Notes: generated from the sequence alone by a model not told the origin. A stretch of DNA of 54,391 bases from Methylococcales symbiont of Hymedesmia sp. n. MRB-2018 (GCA_003666385.1 QPIN01000051.1:1-54391), one strand, 5' to 3'. Positions 35,368 to 43,311 are shown, counted from the stretch's first letter. A program made the numbers and translations.

Positions 35368-35664
35368 TCACTGATGACCATGAAGCTCTTTAAAAACTGA
35401 CTCAGGGTTTGATTGAACCAACTTTAATAATACTTTTGCAGGACCTGTTGTATGACGGTGACCTTGCTCCCAATTCTGTAAAGTTCTAACACTTACACCA
35501 ATTAAGGGCGAAAATTTTGATTGTGAAAAACCAACTTGATCTCTAATTGTTTTTACATCTGGCTCGGCAAAATTAAACTCTCTAGATACATTTTTTTTAC
35601 TTCGCATAATTTCGCCAGCTTCTTCAACGCTACTAAGTAATTCATTAAACAATTCATTATTCAT
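35368..35664 (-). CDS. Helix-turn-helix antitoxin (NadS/HigA-like)
   Basis: 98 residues from ATG 35664, chosen as the start that gives MNNELFNELLSSVEEAGEI, the usual opening of this family; six further upstream codons lie inside the toxin overlap. The Xre-type HTH is clear: VKTIRDQVGFSQSKFSPLIGVSVRTLQNWEQG, residues about 43-74. It is the second gene of a toxin-first pair, overlapping the toxin frame by eight bases. The antitoxin is intact whereas the toxin has a frameshift. Confidence 0.85.
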   Translation of the reverse strand: MNNELFNELLSSVEEAGEIMRSKKNVSREFNFAEPDVKTIRDQVGFSQSKFSPLIGVSVRTLQNWEQGHRHTTGPAKVLLKLVQSNPESVFKELHGHQ

Positions 35665-35981
35665 TTTTAAACTCCTGTTCAACCACTTTCTTAAGAAAGG
35701 ATAATTGTTCTTTAGTTAAGTCACTACGCTCATTTTTTGCATAAACCATGAGCATAAAAACTTGTTTTTTACTGTTAGCAAAATAATAAATGACTCTAAC
35801 ACCGCCTCGCTTACCTTTACTTGCAATTCCCCAGCGTATTTTTTCGGAGACCACCATTTCCTTGAATAAGTTTACCTGACTCGGGGTAAGCAACTAATGT
35901 ATTTTGAAGCTCTTGGTATTCCTCATCTTTCATTAGTTCTTTTATTCGTTTTGTAAAAATTGACGTTTCAATAATAACCAT
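35657..35981 (-). pseudogene. RelE/HigB-like toxin gene with a frameshift
   Basis: From ATG 35981 the frame reads MVIIETSIFTKRIKELMKD ... GNGGLRKNTLGNCK and stops. Reading one base later restores the family core (GGLRK)IRWGIASKGKRGGVRVIYY ... FMLMVYAKNERSDLTKEQ to TGA 35657. The break is at a run of six A (minus strand) at 35839-35844; removal of one A gives a continuous toxin of about 107 residues. So it is either a real one-base insertion, a programmed slippage site, or a sequence error. It precedes an intact HTH antitoxin. Confidence 0.8.
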
Positions 35982-36110
35982 AGAACAAATATACGTCAAC
36001 GACGCATAAAGTTAAGCATGAGAATTTTGTAAGGTTATGCTTTAAAATCGCCCATCAGATAGTTTGGTGCTATATACTGTACCTAATATTGTAAAGTTTA
36101 AGGTACAACT

Positions 36111-36392
36111 ATGCGTAGAATGATCATAGAGCAAGATATTAGACCCATGTCTGAGTTTCGTTCAGGCGTGGCATCTTTTGTAAAACAGGTTCATGATACT
36201 AAAAGACCTTTAATAATTACTCAACATGGAAAAGGTGTTGGCGTTTTATTGGATGTTGGCGAATTTGAGGCAATGCAAGAAAAAATTGAATTACTGGAAG
36301 ATATACAAACCTCCATTTCTCAGTTAGAGGCTGGAAACGGCGTTGGCCACAGTGATGCGAAACAGAAAGTATTACAGAGGCTTGAAAGGTGA
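36111..36392 (+). CDS. Phd/YefM family antitoxin
   Basis: 93 residues. AAGG seven bases before ATG 36111 supports this start. The Phd/YefM core is DIRPMSEFRSGVASFVKQVH, then RPLIITQHGKGVGVLLDVGEFEAMQEKIELLEDI. The C-terminal part (QLEAGNGVGHSDAKQKVLQRLER) should embrace the toxin. It is followed immediately, with a four-base overlap, by a ParE-type toxin. This is the only fully intact pair in the surrounding cluster. Confidence 0.9.
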   Translation: MRRMIIEQDIRPMSEFRSGVASFVKQVHDTKRPLIITQHGKGVGVLLDVGEFEAMQEKIELLEDIQTSISQLEAGNGVGHSDAKQKVLQRLER

Positions 36393-36685
36393 AAATAATT
36401 TGGTCTCCGTTAGCAATTGACCGTGTGGCTGAAATAGCACAATACATTGCTCAGGATAGTCCAAATTCGGCTCAAAAATGGGTTGAATCAACATTCCAAA
36501 TCGTTGAACGACTAGAAAAGTTTCCGAAGAGTGGGCATATTGTTCCTGAAATAAAGCAAGATGATTTTCGAGAAATAATACATGGTAATTACCGTATTAT
36601 TTATAGATTACAAAATGAGATTGTTTCAATTCTTACGGTTAGGCACGGTAGACAAATATTATCAATTGATGAAATCAAAGCATAA
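36389..36685 (+). CDS. RelE/ParE family toxin (intact)
   Basis: 98 residues from GTG 36389, which overlaps the antitoxin stop (GTGA), with GAAAGG just upstream. ParE-like features: IIWSPLAIDRVAEIAQYIAQDSP, GHIVPEI, FREIIHGNYRIIYRL and ILTVRHGRQ. ParE-type toxins act on gyrase, though mode cannot be read from sequence. Its stop codon is the first three bases of a perfect 23-bp inverted repeat. Confidence 0.9.
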   Translation: MKIIWSPLAIDRVAEIAQYIAQDSPNSAQKWVESTFQIVERLEKFPKSGHIVPEIKQDDFREIIHGNYRIIYRLQNEIVSILTVRHGRQILSIDEIKA

Positions 36686-36742
36686 CGAATAAGGATTAGA
36701 TTGTGAGAGCGAAGCGAACCACAATCTAATCCTTATTCGTTA
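36683..36742. repeat. 60-bp element with a perfect 23-bp inverted repeat, overlapping the toxin stop codon
   Basis: Arms 36683-36705 and 36720-36742 are exact complements (left arm begins TAACGAATAAGGATTAG), with a 14-base loop GAGCGAAGCGAA-like. The stop TAA of the toxin is the start of the left arm. It would form a very stable hairpin in the mRNA. Confidence 0.85.
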
Positions 36743-36763
36743 GGGCTTTACTGCCACCATGTA
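36739..36763 (+). repeat. 25-bp direct repeat, copy 2
   Basis: GTTAGGGCTTTACTGCCA followed by CCATGTA; one mismatch to 35266-35290. It begins inside the right arm of the 23-bp inverted repeat. Confidence 0.6.
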
Positions 36764-36794
36764 CGGATTTGCAGTACGATTTATAGTGAATGAT

Positions 36795-37067
36795 ATGAAC
36801 AGTATAAGTGTAAATAAATTTAGAGAAAACCTAAAAAACTTTGTGGAACAAGTTGTTACACAACATTTGCCGTTAAAGGTTAGGCGCAGAAATGGTAATG
36901 ATTTTGTTGTTTTAAGCACAGACGATTGGGAGCGTGAACAAGAAACATTATATGTTTTGCAAAACAATGACTTAATGAAGCAAATAGCCGCCTCTGCTGC
37001 TACTAATGCAAAAAACAAAGGATACAAGCTCACTGCTGGAGAGCTAGATGAGATCACTGGTATTTGA
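36795..37067 (+). CDS. Phd/YefM (Axe-like) antitoxin of a YoeB-type pair
   Basis: 90 residues from ATG 36795, chosen because MNSISVNKFRENLKNFVEQV is the YefM N-terminus; 12 upstream codons are not family-like. Continues PLKVRRRNGNDFVVLSTDDWEREQETLYVLQN, the DNA-binding fold, with a C-terminal toxin-neutralising tail. It overlaps the YoeB toxin start by about 20 bases. The partner toxin has an early stop codon, so the antitoxin may now be an orphan. Confidence 0.85.
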   Translation: MNSISVNKFRENLKNFVEQVVTQHLPLKVRRRNGNDFVVLSTDDWEREQETLYVLQNNDLMKQIAASAATNAKNKGYKLTAGELDEITGI

Positions 37068-37317
37068 AGGTAATACTTGGGCTACATACAAAGAACTTAG
37101 GTAAAAAGACAAAAAGCTACACAAGGTACTGTGTCGTTTGTTAAAGGAAATGCTCGGTGACTATCCACGCACTGGAACTGGAAAACCTGAGCCATTAAAG
37201 CATAATCTCTCTGCTTTGTGGTCTCGTCGCATAAGCCAGAAAGACCACATTATTTATAAGTACGATAAAGACTATATTTATATCTTTGCTATTGGTGGAC
37301 ATTATGATCAATTTTAA
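37048..37317 (+). pseudogene. YoeB/Txe-type toxin with a premature stop codon
   Basis: A 90-codon frame from ATG 37048 to TAA 37317 reads MRSLVFEGNTWATYKELR, then TAA at 37102-37104, then KDKKLHKVLCRLLKEML, GTGKPEPLKHNLSALWSRRI, HIIYKYDKDYIYIFAIGGHY. KPEPLKHNLSALWSRRI and the C-terminal HY are the YoeB signature with catalytic residues. Apart from codon 19 the gene is full length and unshifted, so it is a single nonsense change in a ribosome-dependent mRNA interferase. A readthrough product cannot be excluded. Confidence 0.85.
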
Positions 37318-37382
37318 ATTACCCTAATTTTTAGGGTAGGGTGGTAAGAATAAAGGAATAAAGGGTGGCAGAAAAAGACAAA

Positions 37383-37400
37383 TTATTTTGCTGAGTTCTC
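37383..37400. repeat. Solo end of a family 1 palindromic element
   Basis: TTATTTTGCTGAGTTCTC matches the right terminus GAGTTATGCTGAGTTCTC of the family 1 elements except for the first bases. Its last base is part of the epmB stop codon. Confidence 0.45.
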
Positions 37401-38377
37401 TAAGCAATAAGTATTTTATTTTTAGCGCCTGCGACTTCTCTTACCAGTTTAGGTACAAGATATCCTGGTAATTGGGTTTTAATTTGTTTCATCAGTGATA
37501 AAGCCATTTTTTCGTTGACTTCAAAATGTCCAGTGCCATGCGCTTTATCTAATAAATGTAAATAATAAGGCATAACCCCAAAGGTGAATAGTTTTTCACT
37601 CAAGTCACATAACTGTTCAGCATTGTCATTAATTCCTTTTAATAACACAGACTGGTTAAGTAAGGTTATTTTTTTATCACGGAGTTTATTACAAGCAACT
37701 TCTACAGCATTATCGAGTTCGTTTTTATGGTTGCAGTGAATAACCATGATGATTGATTTATTGAGTGTGTCGAGTTGCTTGCAAAACTCGGGCGTTATTC
37801 TGCTAGGTAACACAATTGGAATTCGGCTGTGTATTCTAATGCGTTTAATATGATCAATATGTTCAATTTTCTGCATTAGGCTAAATAATTTTTCATCATT
37901 GAGTAATAAGGGATCTCCTCCACTGAGAATGACCTCGGTGATATTCGTGCGGTCTTGAATGTATTGTAGAGCTAGGTCGAGTTTTTTGCTACTGATCTGG
38001 AAATCGGCGTAGGGGAAGTTTTTTCGGAAACAATAGCGACAATTAATGGCACAACTGCCTGTGGTAATCAAAAGCACACGGTTTTGGTATTTATCAATAA
38101 TACCTGGTGCAGTAATAGCATTTATATCGGCAACAGGGTCACTACTATATCCCGTTAAATTAAGCCTCTCTTTTGTTATTGGCAATACTTGTTTTAACAG
38201 AGGATCGTTACTATCCCCTTTTTTCATCTTCTTTACAAAATTCCGTGGAACGCGTAGTTGAAAGTCGTATTTAGGGTTTGAATCATCAAAGGGTATATCT
38301 AAATAATGGCATAGTTCTTCAATATTATTAAAGCCCCCTGCTAATTCCTCTTGCCAGTTTTTTATAGGATAGTGCAA
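37400..38377 (-). CDS. epmB: EF-P (R)-beta-lysine 2,3-aminomutase EpmB
   Basis: 325 residues, radical SAM/PLP enzyme. CAINCRYCFRK gives the CxxxCxxC cluster motif (about residues 108-117), preceded by RVLLITTGSCAINC; GGDPLLL and RIRIHSRIPIVLPSRI follow, and the PLP lysine region lies near the C-terminus (GTGHFEVNEKMALSLMK). EpmB makes (R)-beta-lysine used by EpmA on EF-P. It is encoded opposite to efp-epmA, about 0.9 kb away, with a toxin-antitoxin remnant between them. The stop codon abuts a repeat end. Confidence 0.94.
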   Translation of the reverse strand: MHYPIKNWQEELAGGFNNIEELCHYLDIPFDDSNPKYDFQLRVPRNFVKKMKKGDSNDPLLKQVLPITKERLNLTGYSSDPVADINAITAPGIIDKYQNRVLLITTGSCAINCRYCFRKNFPYADFQISSKKLDLALQYIQDRTNITEVILSGGDPLLLNDEKLFSLMQKIEHIDHIKRIRIHSRIPIVLPSRITPEFCKQLDTLNKSIIMVIHCNHKNELDNAVEVACNKLRDKKITLLNQSVLLKGINDNAEQLCDLSEKLFTFGVMPYYLHLLDKAHGTGHFEVNEKMALSLMKQIKTQLPGYLVPKLVREVAGAKNKILIA

Positions 38378-38397
38378 TTTTTTATCTTTATAGTGAA

Positions 38398-38451
38398 CGT
38401 AACTACTCAGCGTACTCCGTAACTGCTTAGATTGCCCTCTATTTTGTTCAA
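38398..38451. repeat. Family 2 element fragment (inverted relative to 1300-1351)
   Basis: CGTAACTACTCAGCGTACTC then CGTAACTGCTTAGATTGCC and CTCTATTTTGTTC match the reverse complement of 1300-1351 almost exactly. It lies upstream of epmB, in the gap to the PIN/antitoxin pair. Confidence 0.75.
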
Positions 38452-38493
38452 TAGCAAGGCGAAGCGGTTATGGTAGTCGACTGGAAGCTATTG

Positions 38494-38700
38494 TTAGATT
38501 TTTTTACTATTTTTCATGCCGTTATATATTTCTTCAAGGCTAGGGTTTCCTAGTATTTCTTCTCTATCTTCCGTATAGTCACCGTATCCAGTTTTGTTTT
38601 GCTGTAGAAAACGAATCATGCCAACTGCACCTAATTTTTCTGTTAACGCTTCAATTCCTGTTCTTCTTATTTCATTGAAGCTCATTGCTTGTATATTCAT
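38494..38700 (-). CDS. Probable antitoxin partner of the PIN-domain toxin
   Basis: 68 residues from ATG 38700, with AAGGA upstream; the longer frame begins inside the toxin gene. The protein (MNIQAMSFNEIRRTGIEAL, KLGAVGMIRFLQQNKTGYGDYTEDREEILG) is the small acidic companion commonly found next to PIN toxins of this type; I cannot give it a named family with certainty. It follows the PIN gene by two bases, a toxin-first order. Confidence 0.65.
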   Translation of the reverse strand: MNIQAMSFNEIRRTGIEALTEKLGAVGMIRFLQQNKTGYGDYTEDREEILGNPSLEEIYNGMKNSKKI

Positions 38701-38702
38701 TT

Positions 38703-39142
38703 TTAGAATTCCTTTTGTATCCATGCTAATGGATTGTCTATTGCAATAAATAGTTTATTTTTGTTTTTTAACCCTCTATTTATCAGTTTCTTATCGGTTG
38801 AAAGAAATATATCCACTTGAACTGACTCAGCACAAGCTATGTGCATAGCATCATAAGTAGTAAATCCCATTTCTTGGATAACTGCTCCTCTTTCAAATAT
38901 CGTTTTATCAACTACAACATAGCTTTGAGCACTATTATTTATGGATAGTAGTCTTTCTCTTCTTTCTGCATCAACAGTTTTATTAATTTCGTAAATAACT
39001 GCATCACTACTAACAAGCTCCCATTCTCCTTCATCTATATGGTTTAGAACGGATATGATAGCTTCTGCTTCAAGATGTACTCTATCTTGTTTTTGGTCAT
39101 CAAAGGGACGATTTAAACAACACACATCAAAATTACCTTCAT
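38703..39142 (-). pseudogene. PIN-domain toxin gene with an N-terminal frameshift
   Basis: The conserved frame ...DVCCLNRPFDDQ ... SSDAVIYEINK ... GFTTYDAMHIACAESVQVDIFLSTDKKLI is a PIN nuclease with later acidic residues present. In this frame the only upstream start is GTG at 39125, just after the first active-site Asp (GAT at 39126-39128). ATG 39142 opens MKVI-, the expected family start, but is one base out of frame: inserting one T in ATTTTGATG (39125-39134) would give MKVIFDVCCLNRP. So the gene seems to have lost one base in a T-run. If translation begins at GTG 39125 the product lacks the first catalytic Asp. Confidence 0.7.
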
Positions 39143-39237
39143 AACAGCAAGCATACCATAGTTGCTAAATTTTCAGGCTATGCACCTTGCACGATTTCTC
39201 ATAAATGTGGGATAAATCTAACAATGTTTATATCGGT

Positions 39238-39255
39238 GATGTATTCTGAGTTCTC
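39238..39255. repeat. Solo degenerate end of a family 1 element
   Basis: GATGTATTCTGAGTTCTC matches GAGTTATGCTGAGTTCTC at 15 of 18 positions. It lies in the efp upstream region, same orientation as the solo end at 37383. Confidence 0.4.
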
Positions 39256-39299
39256 TAAATTATAATGGTTTCAATGTTATTTGTTTATTCGAGGAAAAA

Positions 39300-39869
39300 A
39301 TGGCTAAGTATAGTACTAATGAATTTAAAGCAGGTTTAAAGATAATGCTGGATGCAGACCCATGTGCCATTATTGAGAATGAATTTATTAAGCCTGGTAA
39401 AGGCCAGGCTTTTAGCAGAGTCAAAATTAGAAACCTGAAAACGGGACGGGTTGTAGAGCGTACGTTTAAATCAGGTGAATCTGTAGAAAGTGCTGATGTT
39501 GTGGATATTGAGATTCAATATCTATACTGTGATGGTGACTTTTGGCATTTTATGATGGCCGACACCTTTGAACAATATCAGGCGGATGAAAATGCGGTTG
39601 CTGATTCTGTTAAATGGTTAAAGGATCAGGCTATTTGCACCATGACATTATGGAATGATTTACCTTTATCTGTGACACCGCCTAATTTTGTAGAATTATC
39701 TATTACCGATACTGACCCAGGATTAAAAGGGGATACTTCTGGAGGAGGTGGAAAACCAGCTACGTTGGAAACAGGAGCCGTTGTACGAGTCCCTTTATTT
39801 GTCCAAATTGGTGAAATGATCAAGGTGGATACGCGTACAGGCGAATATGTATCTCGAGTAAAAGAGTAG
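39300..39869 (+). CDS. efp: Elongation factor P
   Basis: 189 residues. It relieves ribosome stalling at polyproline. The modified residue is Lys34 in the loop [12 protein letters not shown], which fits (R)-beta-lysylation by EpmA/EpmB. Other family segments: [44 protein letters not shown], and the C-terminal [30 protein letters not shown] with domain III. GAGGAAAAA precedes the ATG. epmA begins two bases after the stop. Confidence 0.97.
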   Translation: MAKYSTNEFKAGLKIMLDADPCAIIENEFIKPGKGQAFSRVKIRNLKTGRVVERTFKSGESVESADVVDIEIQYLYCDGDFWHFMMADTFEQYQADENAVADSVKWLKDQAICTMTLWNDLPLSVTPPNFVELSITDTDPGLKGDTSGGGGKPATLETGAVVRVPLFVQIGEMIKVDTRTGEYVSRVKE

Positions 39870-39871
39870 TA

Positions 39872-40852
39872 ATGAATGGTCAATGGGCACCTGCATGTAA
39901 TTTAAAACAGTTGCAATGCAGAGCTCAAATGTTGTCAAAAATCAGGGCATTTTTTGAGCAAAGAAAAGTACTGGAAGTAGAAACGCCCTTGCTTTGTCAT
40001 TCAACAGGTACCGATCCACAATTGGATTTTTTTTCTAGTGCTTATCATTGCAGTCCAAATAACAAGCAGATGTATCTACAGACATCACCTGAGTTTGCAA
40101 TGAAACGATTGCTAGCGGCTGGTAGCGGTTCAATTTATCAAATATGTAAAGCATTCAGGAATGGAGAGTCTGGTCGCTTTCATAATCCTGAGTTTTCAAT
40201 TTTGGAATGGTATAGGATCGATTATAATTTGCAGCAATTAATGGATGAAACTATAGAGCTATTGCTTTATGTGTTAGAAAAAAATGAATCAACAGCAAAC
40301 ATTAAAGTATTGACTTACTCTGCATTATTTGAAGAGATTACTGCTTTAAACCCATGTAATTTTTGTTTGCAAAGTTATATTTCCTATGCAGAAAATAATA
40401 ATTTAACCGATGCGATTAGTCTTTGTGAAAATGATCATTCAATGTGGCTGGATTTTATTTTTAGTCATATAATTCAACCCGAACTTGAGCAATATCATCT
40501 TTGTATAGTCTATGGTTACCCTGCTATTCAAGCGTCATTATCCAGAATAAATATTGATAATCCAGCCATAGCTGATAGATTTGAGGTTTTTATTAAAGGC
40601 ATTGAGATAGCTAATGGATTTTTAGAATTAGCGGATAGAAATGAACAAGAAAGGCGTTTTGATCAGGAAAATGAGGTAAGAAGGTCGAAAGGTATGATGT
40701 TAGTAAAAAAAGACCCGTATTTTTTAGATGCGTTAAGTGCTGGCTTACCTGAATGTAGCGGTATTGCATTAGGTCTTGATCGATTATTAATGATTTTAAC
40801 AAATAGTAATTCATTAAAAGAAGTTATGCCTTTTCCTTTTGACCGCGCTTGA
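39872..40852 (+). CDS. epmA: EF-P lysyltransferase EpmA (PoxA/GenX)
   Basis: 326 residues, a class II lysyl-tRNA synthetase paralogue without an anticodon domain that attaches beta-lysine to EF-P Lys34. Motifs: FFEQRKVLEVETPLL (motif 1), RNGESGRFHNPEFSILEWYR (motif 2) and GIALGLDRLLMIL (motif 3). Also TSPEFAMKRLLAAGSGSIYQICKAF. It follows efp by two bases, a clear operon. Confidence 0.96.
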   Translation: MNGQWAPACNLKQLQCRAQMLSKIRAFFEQRKVLEVETPLLCHSTGTDPQLDFFSSAYHCSPNNKQMYLQTSPEFAMKRLLAAGSGSIYQICKAFRNGESGRFHNPEFSILEWYRIDYNLQQLMDETIELLLYVLEKNESTANIKVLTYSALFEEITALNPCNFCLQSYISYAENNNLTDAISLCENDHSMWLDFIFSHIIQPELEQYHLCIVYGYPAIQASLSRINIDNPAIADRFEVFIKGIEIANGFLELADRNEQERRFDQENEVRRSKGMMLVKKDPYFLDALSAGLPECSGIALGLDRLLMILTNSNSLKEVMPFPFDRA

Positions 40853-40864
40853 GAATTTCTTGTT

Positions 40865-41350
40865 ATGTATGCTATAAAAAATTCTAAAAAAATACTTTTA
40901 TCCTTTTTATTACTGGCTATTTCGTTGAGTAGTCAGGGCGAAGAAAAATATAAAAAATTTGGATATGGACAGCTTGTTTTTATAGCGCATAATTTTACTA
41001 TTGAGGTGGAGGTGGCATCAACCAAAAGGCAAAGAACTATTGGCTTGATGTTTAGAGAATACCTTGCACCCAATAAAGGCATGTTGTTTGTTTTTGATGA
41101 GGAAGTCATACAGCGGGTATGGATGAGAAACACATTTATTCCGTTAGACATTATCTATATTTCGGCAGAGGGAAAAATCGTTTCAATATTAAAAGACCTT
41201 AAATCTTGCGATAAAGAGCCTTGTCCTATACATAGCTCCAATAAAAAGGCTAAGTATATGTTGGAAATAAATGCAGGTATCGTTGATGAAAAAGGAATAG
41301 CTGTTGCAGAAAAGATAAACTTTAGTGGTTCCAATATCGTTATAAAGTGA
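40865..41350 (+). CDS. DUF192 family secreted protein
   Basis: 161 residues with an N-terminal signal (ILLSFLLLAISLSSQG, cleavage near residue 25). The DUF192 core is visible: IEVEVASTKRQRTIGLMFRE, GMLFVFDEEVIQRVWMRNTFIPLDIIYIS, GKIVSIL, and AKYMLEINAGI. Family function is unknown; it is a small beta-fold in the periplasm. It starts 12 bases after epmA and probably belongs to the same transcript. A 12-bp perfect inverted repeat ends it. Confidence 0.88.
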   Translation: MYAIKNSKKILLSFLLLAISLSSQGEEKYKKFGYGQLVFIAHNFTIEVEVASTKRQRTIGLMFREYLAPNKGMLFVFDEEVIQRVWMRNTFIPLDIIYISAEGKIVSILKDLKSCDKEPCPIHSSNKKAKYMLEINAGIVDEKGIAVAEKINFSGSNIVIK

Positions 41351-41381
41351 ATAAAAAAACAAGCCATGATTTTTTATTCAC
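41347..41381. terminator. Bidirectional terminator-like hairpin after the DUF192 gene
   Basis: GTGAATAAAAAA (41347-41358) and TTTTTTATTCAC (41370-41381) are exact complements with an 11-base loop. The left arm contains the DUF192 stop codon. Confidence 0.7.
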
Positions 41382-41485
41382 AAAGAAATTAGTAAAATAT
41401 AGACATCATTACTTTCAAGCACCGCAAACAAGGTAGGCGGAATAATTAGCAACTCACCTAAAAAAATAGTTTCACTGGAAAAATT

Positions 41486-42265
41486 ATGCCAAAAATTTGG
41501 TTTGTGGGCGCAGGTCCGGGCGACCCAGAATTATTAACTCTAAAAGCACAACGACTGATAAAACAAGCGAATGCTATTTTATTTGCAGGCTCTCTGGTCT
41601 CTAAAGCAGCCATGACTTGGGCCAATGAATGCTGCGATATTCAAGATTCAAAAGGCATGACCTTAGAACAAATTTGCGATTGGTTAATTAATAAAGCAAA
41701 GACTAATGCCACTGTTCTTCGCTTGCAAACAGGTGACCCCAGTCTTTATGGTGCTTTAATTGAAATGATCCAACCCTTAGACAAGGCAGGTATTGATGTT
41801 GCCGTAGTTCCTGGAGTCACTTCAGCAATGGCTTCTGCTGCTGTTGCGGTAGAAACACTGTCTTTACCTGAAGTGACCCAAACTGTCATATTCTCTCGGG
41901 TAGAAGGAAGAACACCAATGCCACAAGGCGAATCTTTAGAAGAGCTGGCCAGGCATCATTGTACCCTCTGTCTCTACCTTTCTATTACCTTGCTTAAAAA
42001 AATACAAACTGCTTTAATAGCTGCTGGCTGGGCAGAAGACGCAACAATTCTTGTGGTTCATAAAGCAAGTTGGCCAGGTGAAGAACAAATTATTCGTGGC
42101 ACTTTAAACAATATCAGAGAGAAATGTAAACAAGCTGGCATTAATAGTCAGGCAATGATTATTGCCAGCCCTACGCTAGGCGCAAGAAACTGGACTGAAT
42201 TAGCCAAATCAAAACTTTACGATGCAAGTTTTACCCACCGATTTCGCAAAGCAGAAAAAAATTAA
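41486..42265 (+). CDS. cobM: Precorrin-4 C11-methyltransferase
   Basis: 259 residues of the SAM-dependent tetrapyrrole methyltransferase family. It begins IWFVGAGPGDPELLTLKAQ, continues VLRLQTGDPSLYGALIEM and VVPGVTSAMASAAVA. Specific to CobM/CbiF is the ILFAGSLVS and FSRVEGRTPMP pattern. It acts in the corrin ring-methylation series. I see no B12-box riboswitch in the 100 bases upstream. The next gene is cbiX 26 bases later, so the two form a cobalamin operon. Confidence 0.92.
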   Translation: MPKIWFVGAGPGDPELLTLKAQRLIKQANAILFAGSLVSKAAMTWANECCDIQDSKGMTLEQICDWLINKAKTNATVLRLQTGDPSLYGALIEMIQPLDKAGIDVAVVPGVTSAMASAAVAVETLSLPEVTQTVIFSRVEGRTPMPQGESLEELARHHCTLCLYLSITLLKKIQTALIAAGWAEDATILVVHKASWPGEEQIIRGTLNNIREKCKQAGINSQAMIIASPTLGARNWTELAKSKLYDASFTHRFRKAEKN

Positions 42266-42291
42266 ACGCATTTAATATGACTGGAGTCATG

Positions 42292-43122
42292 GTGACAGAA
42301 ACAATTTTATTAGTAGCACACGGTTCTCGTGATTTTAATGGAAACAGTGAAATAGAAAAATTTTCAACCCAATGGAAAAAGCAACACCCTGATTGGCGAA
42401 TTGAAGTTTGCTATATTGAATTTGCTGATATTTTACTTGATGAGGGCTTCGATAGAGCGGCAAATAATGCCACTCAGGTACTTGTCATTCCTTTAATTTT
42501 AAATGCGGCAGGTCATGTAAAGATGGAGATTCCTGAACATTTGGAAAAAGCCAGACAACGACACCCTCATATTGCGTTTATTTATGGAAAACACCTCGGT
42601 GTGAGCATGAAACTATTAGCAGCTGTAAAGCGTCAACTAGGACGCACCATGGCATCTTTAGCCATGCCTGACCCAAAAACTACTGGCGTAATTCTATTAG
42701 GTCGTGGTTCTTCCGATAAAATAGCCAATGGTGAGGTCGCTAAATTAGCCCGCTGGTTGCAGGAAGAAAGAGATCATGAACTGATTGATATTGCCTTCAC
42801 AGGGATTACTTATCCTCGTTTAGAAACAGTGGTACAAAGACAGGTTAAATTAGGCATGACACAAATCACCATCCTGCCTTATTACTTATTTACTGGCATC
42901 CTCATCAGCCGAATTTCCGAACAGTTTAAATATTTGCAAAAGCAATACCCTCAAATACGCTTTGGCTTGGGGCATTATTTAGGTTTTGAAGCAGAAATAT
43001 ACAGCTTATTAGATGACAATGTTAAGGCTCTACAACAGCCTAAAAACAAACTTATGATGGAATGTGATGGCTGTAGCTATAGAGCATTTGCTCAAGACCA
43101 CGGGCATGGTCACCATCATTAG
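42292..43122 (+). CDS. cbiX: Sirohydrochlorin cobaltochelatase CbiX (long form)
   Basis: 276 residues from GTG 42292, chosen because GGAG is five bases upstream; ATG codons at 42277 and 42289 are alternatives. Two CbiX-like halves are fused: the first begins TETILLVAHGSRDFNGN, the second GVILLGRGSSDKIANGE. Metal-binding His residues lie in VAHGS, NAAGH and the C-terminal HGHGHHH tail, which may hold cobalt. It inserts cobalt for B12 synthesis. Follows cobM on the same strand; a terminator follows. Confidence 0.88.
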   Translation: MTETILLVAHGSRDFNGNSEIEKFSTQWKKQHPDWRIEVCYIEFADILLDEGFDRAANNATQVLVIPLILNAAGHVKMEIPEHLEKARQRHPHIAFIYGKHLGVSMKLLAAVKRQLGRTMASLAMPDPKTTGVILLGRGSSDKIANGEVAKLARWLQEERDHELIDIAFTGITYPRLETVVQRQVKLGMTQITILPYYLFTGILISRISEQFKYLQKQYPQIRFGLGHYLGFEAEIYSLLDDNVKALQQPKNKLMMECDGCSYRAFAQDHGHGHHH

Positions 43123-43136
43123 CAATAGCAGGTCTA

Positions 43137-43232
43137 TTAATATTCTCTCTCACTGGCTTTTAAAGAGCGAATAAACAATCCCAGCCCTCCCATAAACAAC
43201 ACCAAAATTGATATTAAATCAAAAGCACTCAT
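43137..43232 (-). CDS. Possible 31-residue membrane protein
   Basis: ATG 43232 to TAA 43137 encodes MSAFDLISILVLFMGGLGLF followed by IRSLKASEREY: one membrane span and a charged C-terminal tail. It resembles tiny bioenergetic-subunit-like proteins in form, but I cannot name it, and no Shine-Dalgarno sequence precedes it. It is between the convergent cbiX and ppiC genes. Confidence 0.35.
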   Translation of the reverse strand: MSAFDLISILVLFMGGLGLFIRSLKASEREY

Positions 43233-43267
43233 GCCAATAAATCTGCATCCGTGACCACGCGAAGTAT

Positions 43268-43307
43268 AACCCCTATTACAACAAAGAAATGATGCAATAG
43301 GGGTTTT
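43268..43307 (+). terminator. Terminator after cbiX
   Basis: AACCCCTATT (43268-43277) pairs with AATAGGGGTT (43296-43305), followed by TT, with a loop of 18 bases. It can serve cbiX; on the other strand it stands just after the ppiC stop. Confidence 0.65.
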
Positions 43308-43311
43308 GACT

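Noticed and set aside
41382-41485. Cobalamin riboswitch upstream of cobM
   Set aside because: No B12-box-like sequence could be found in the leader.
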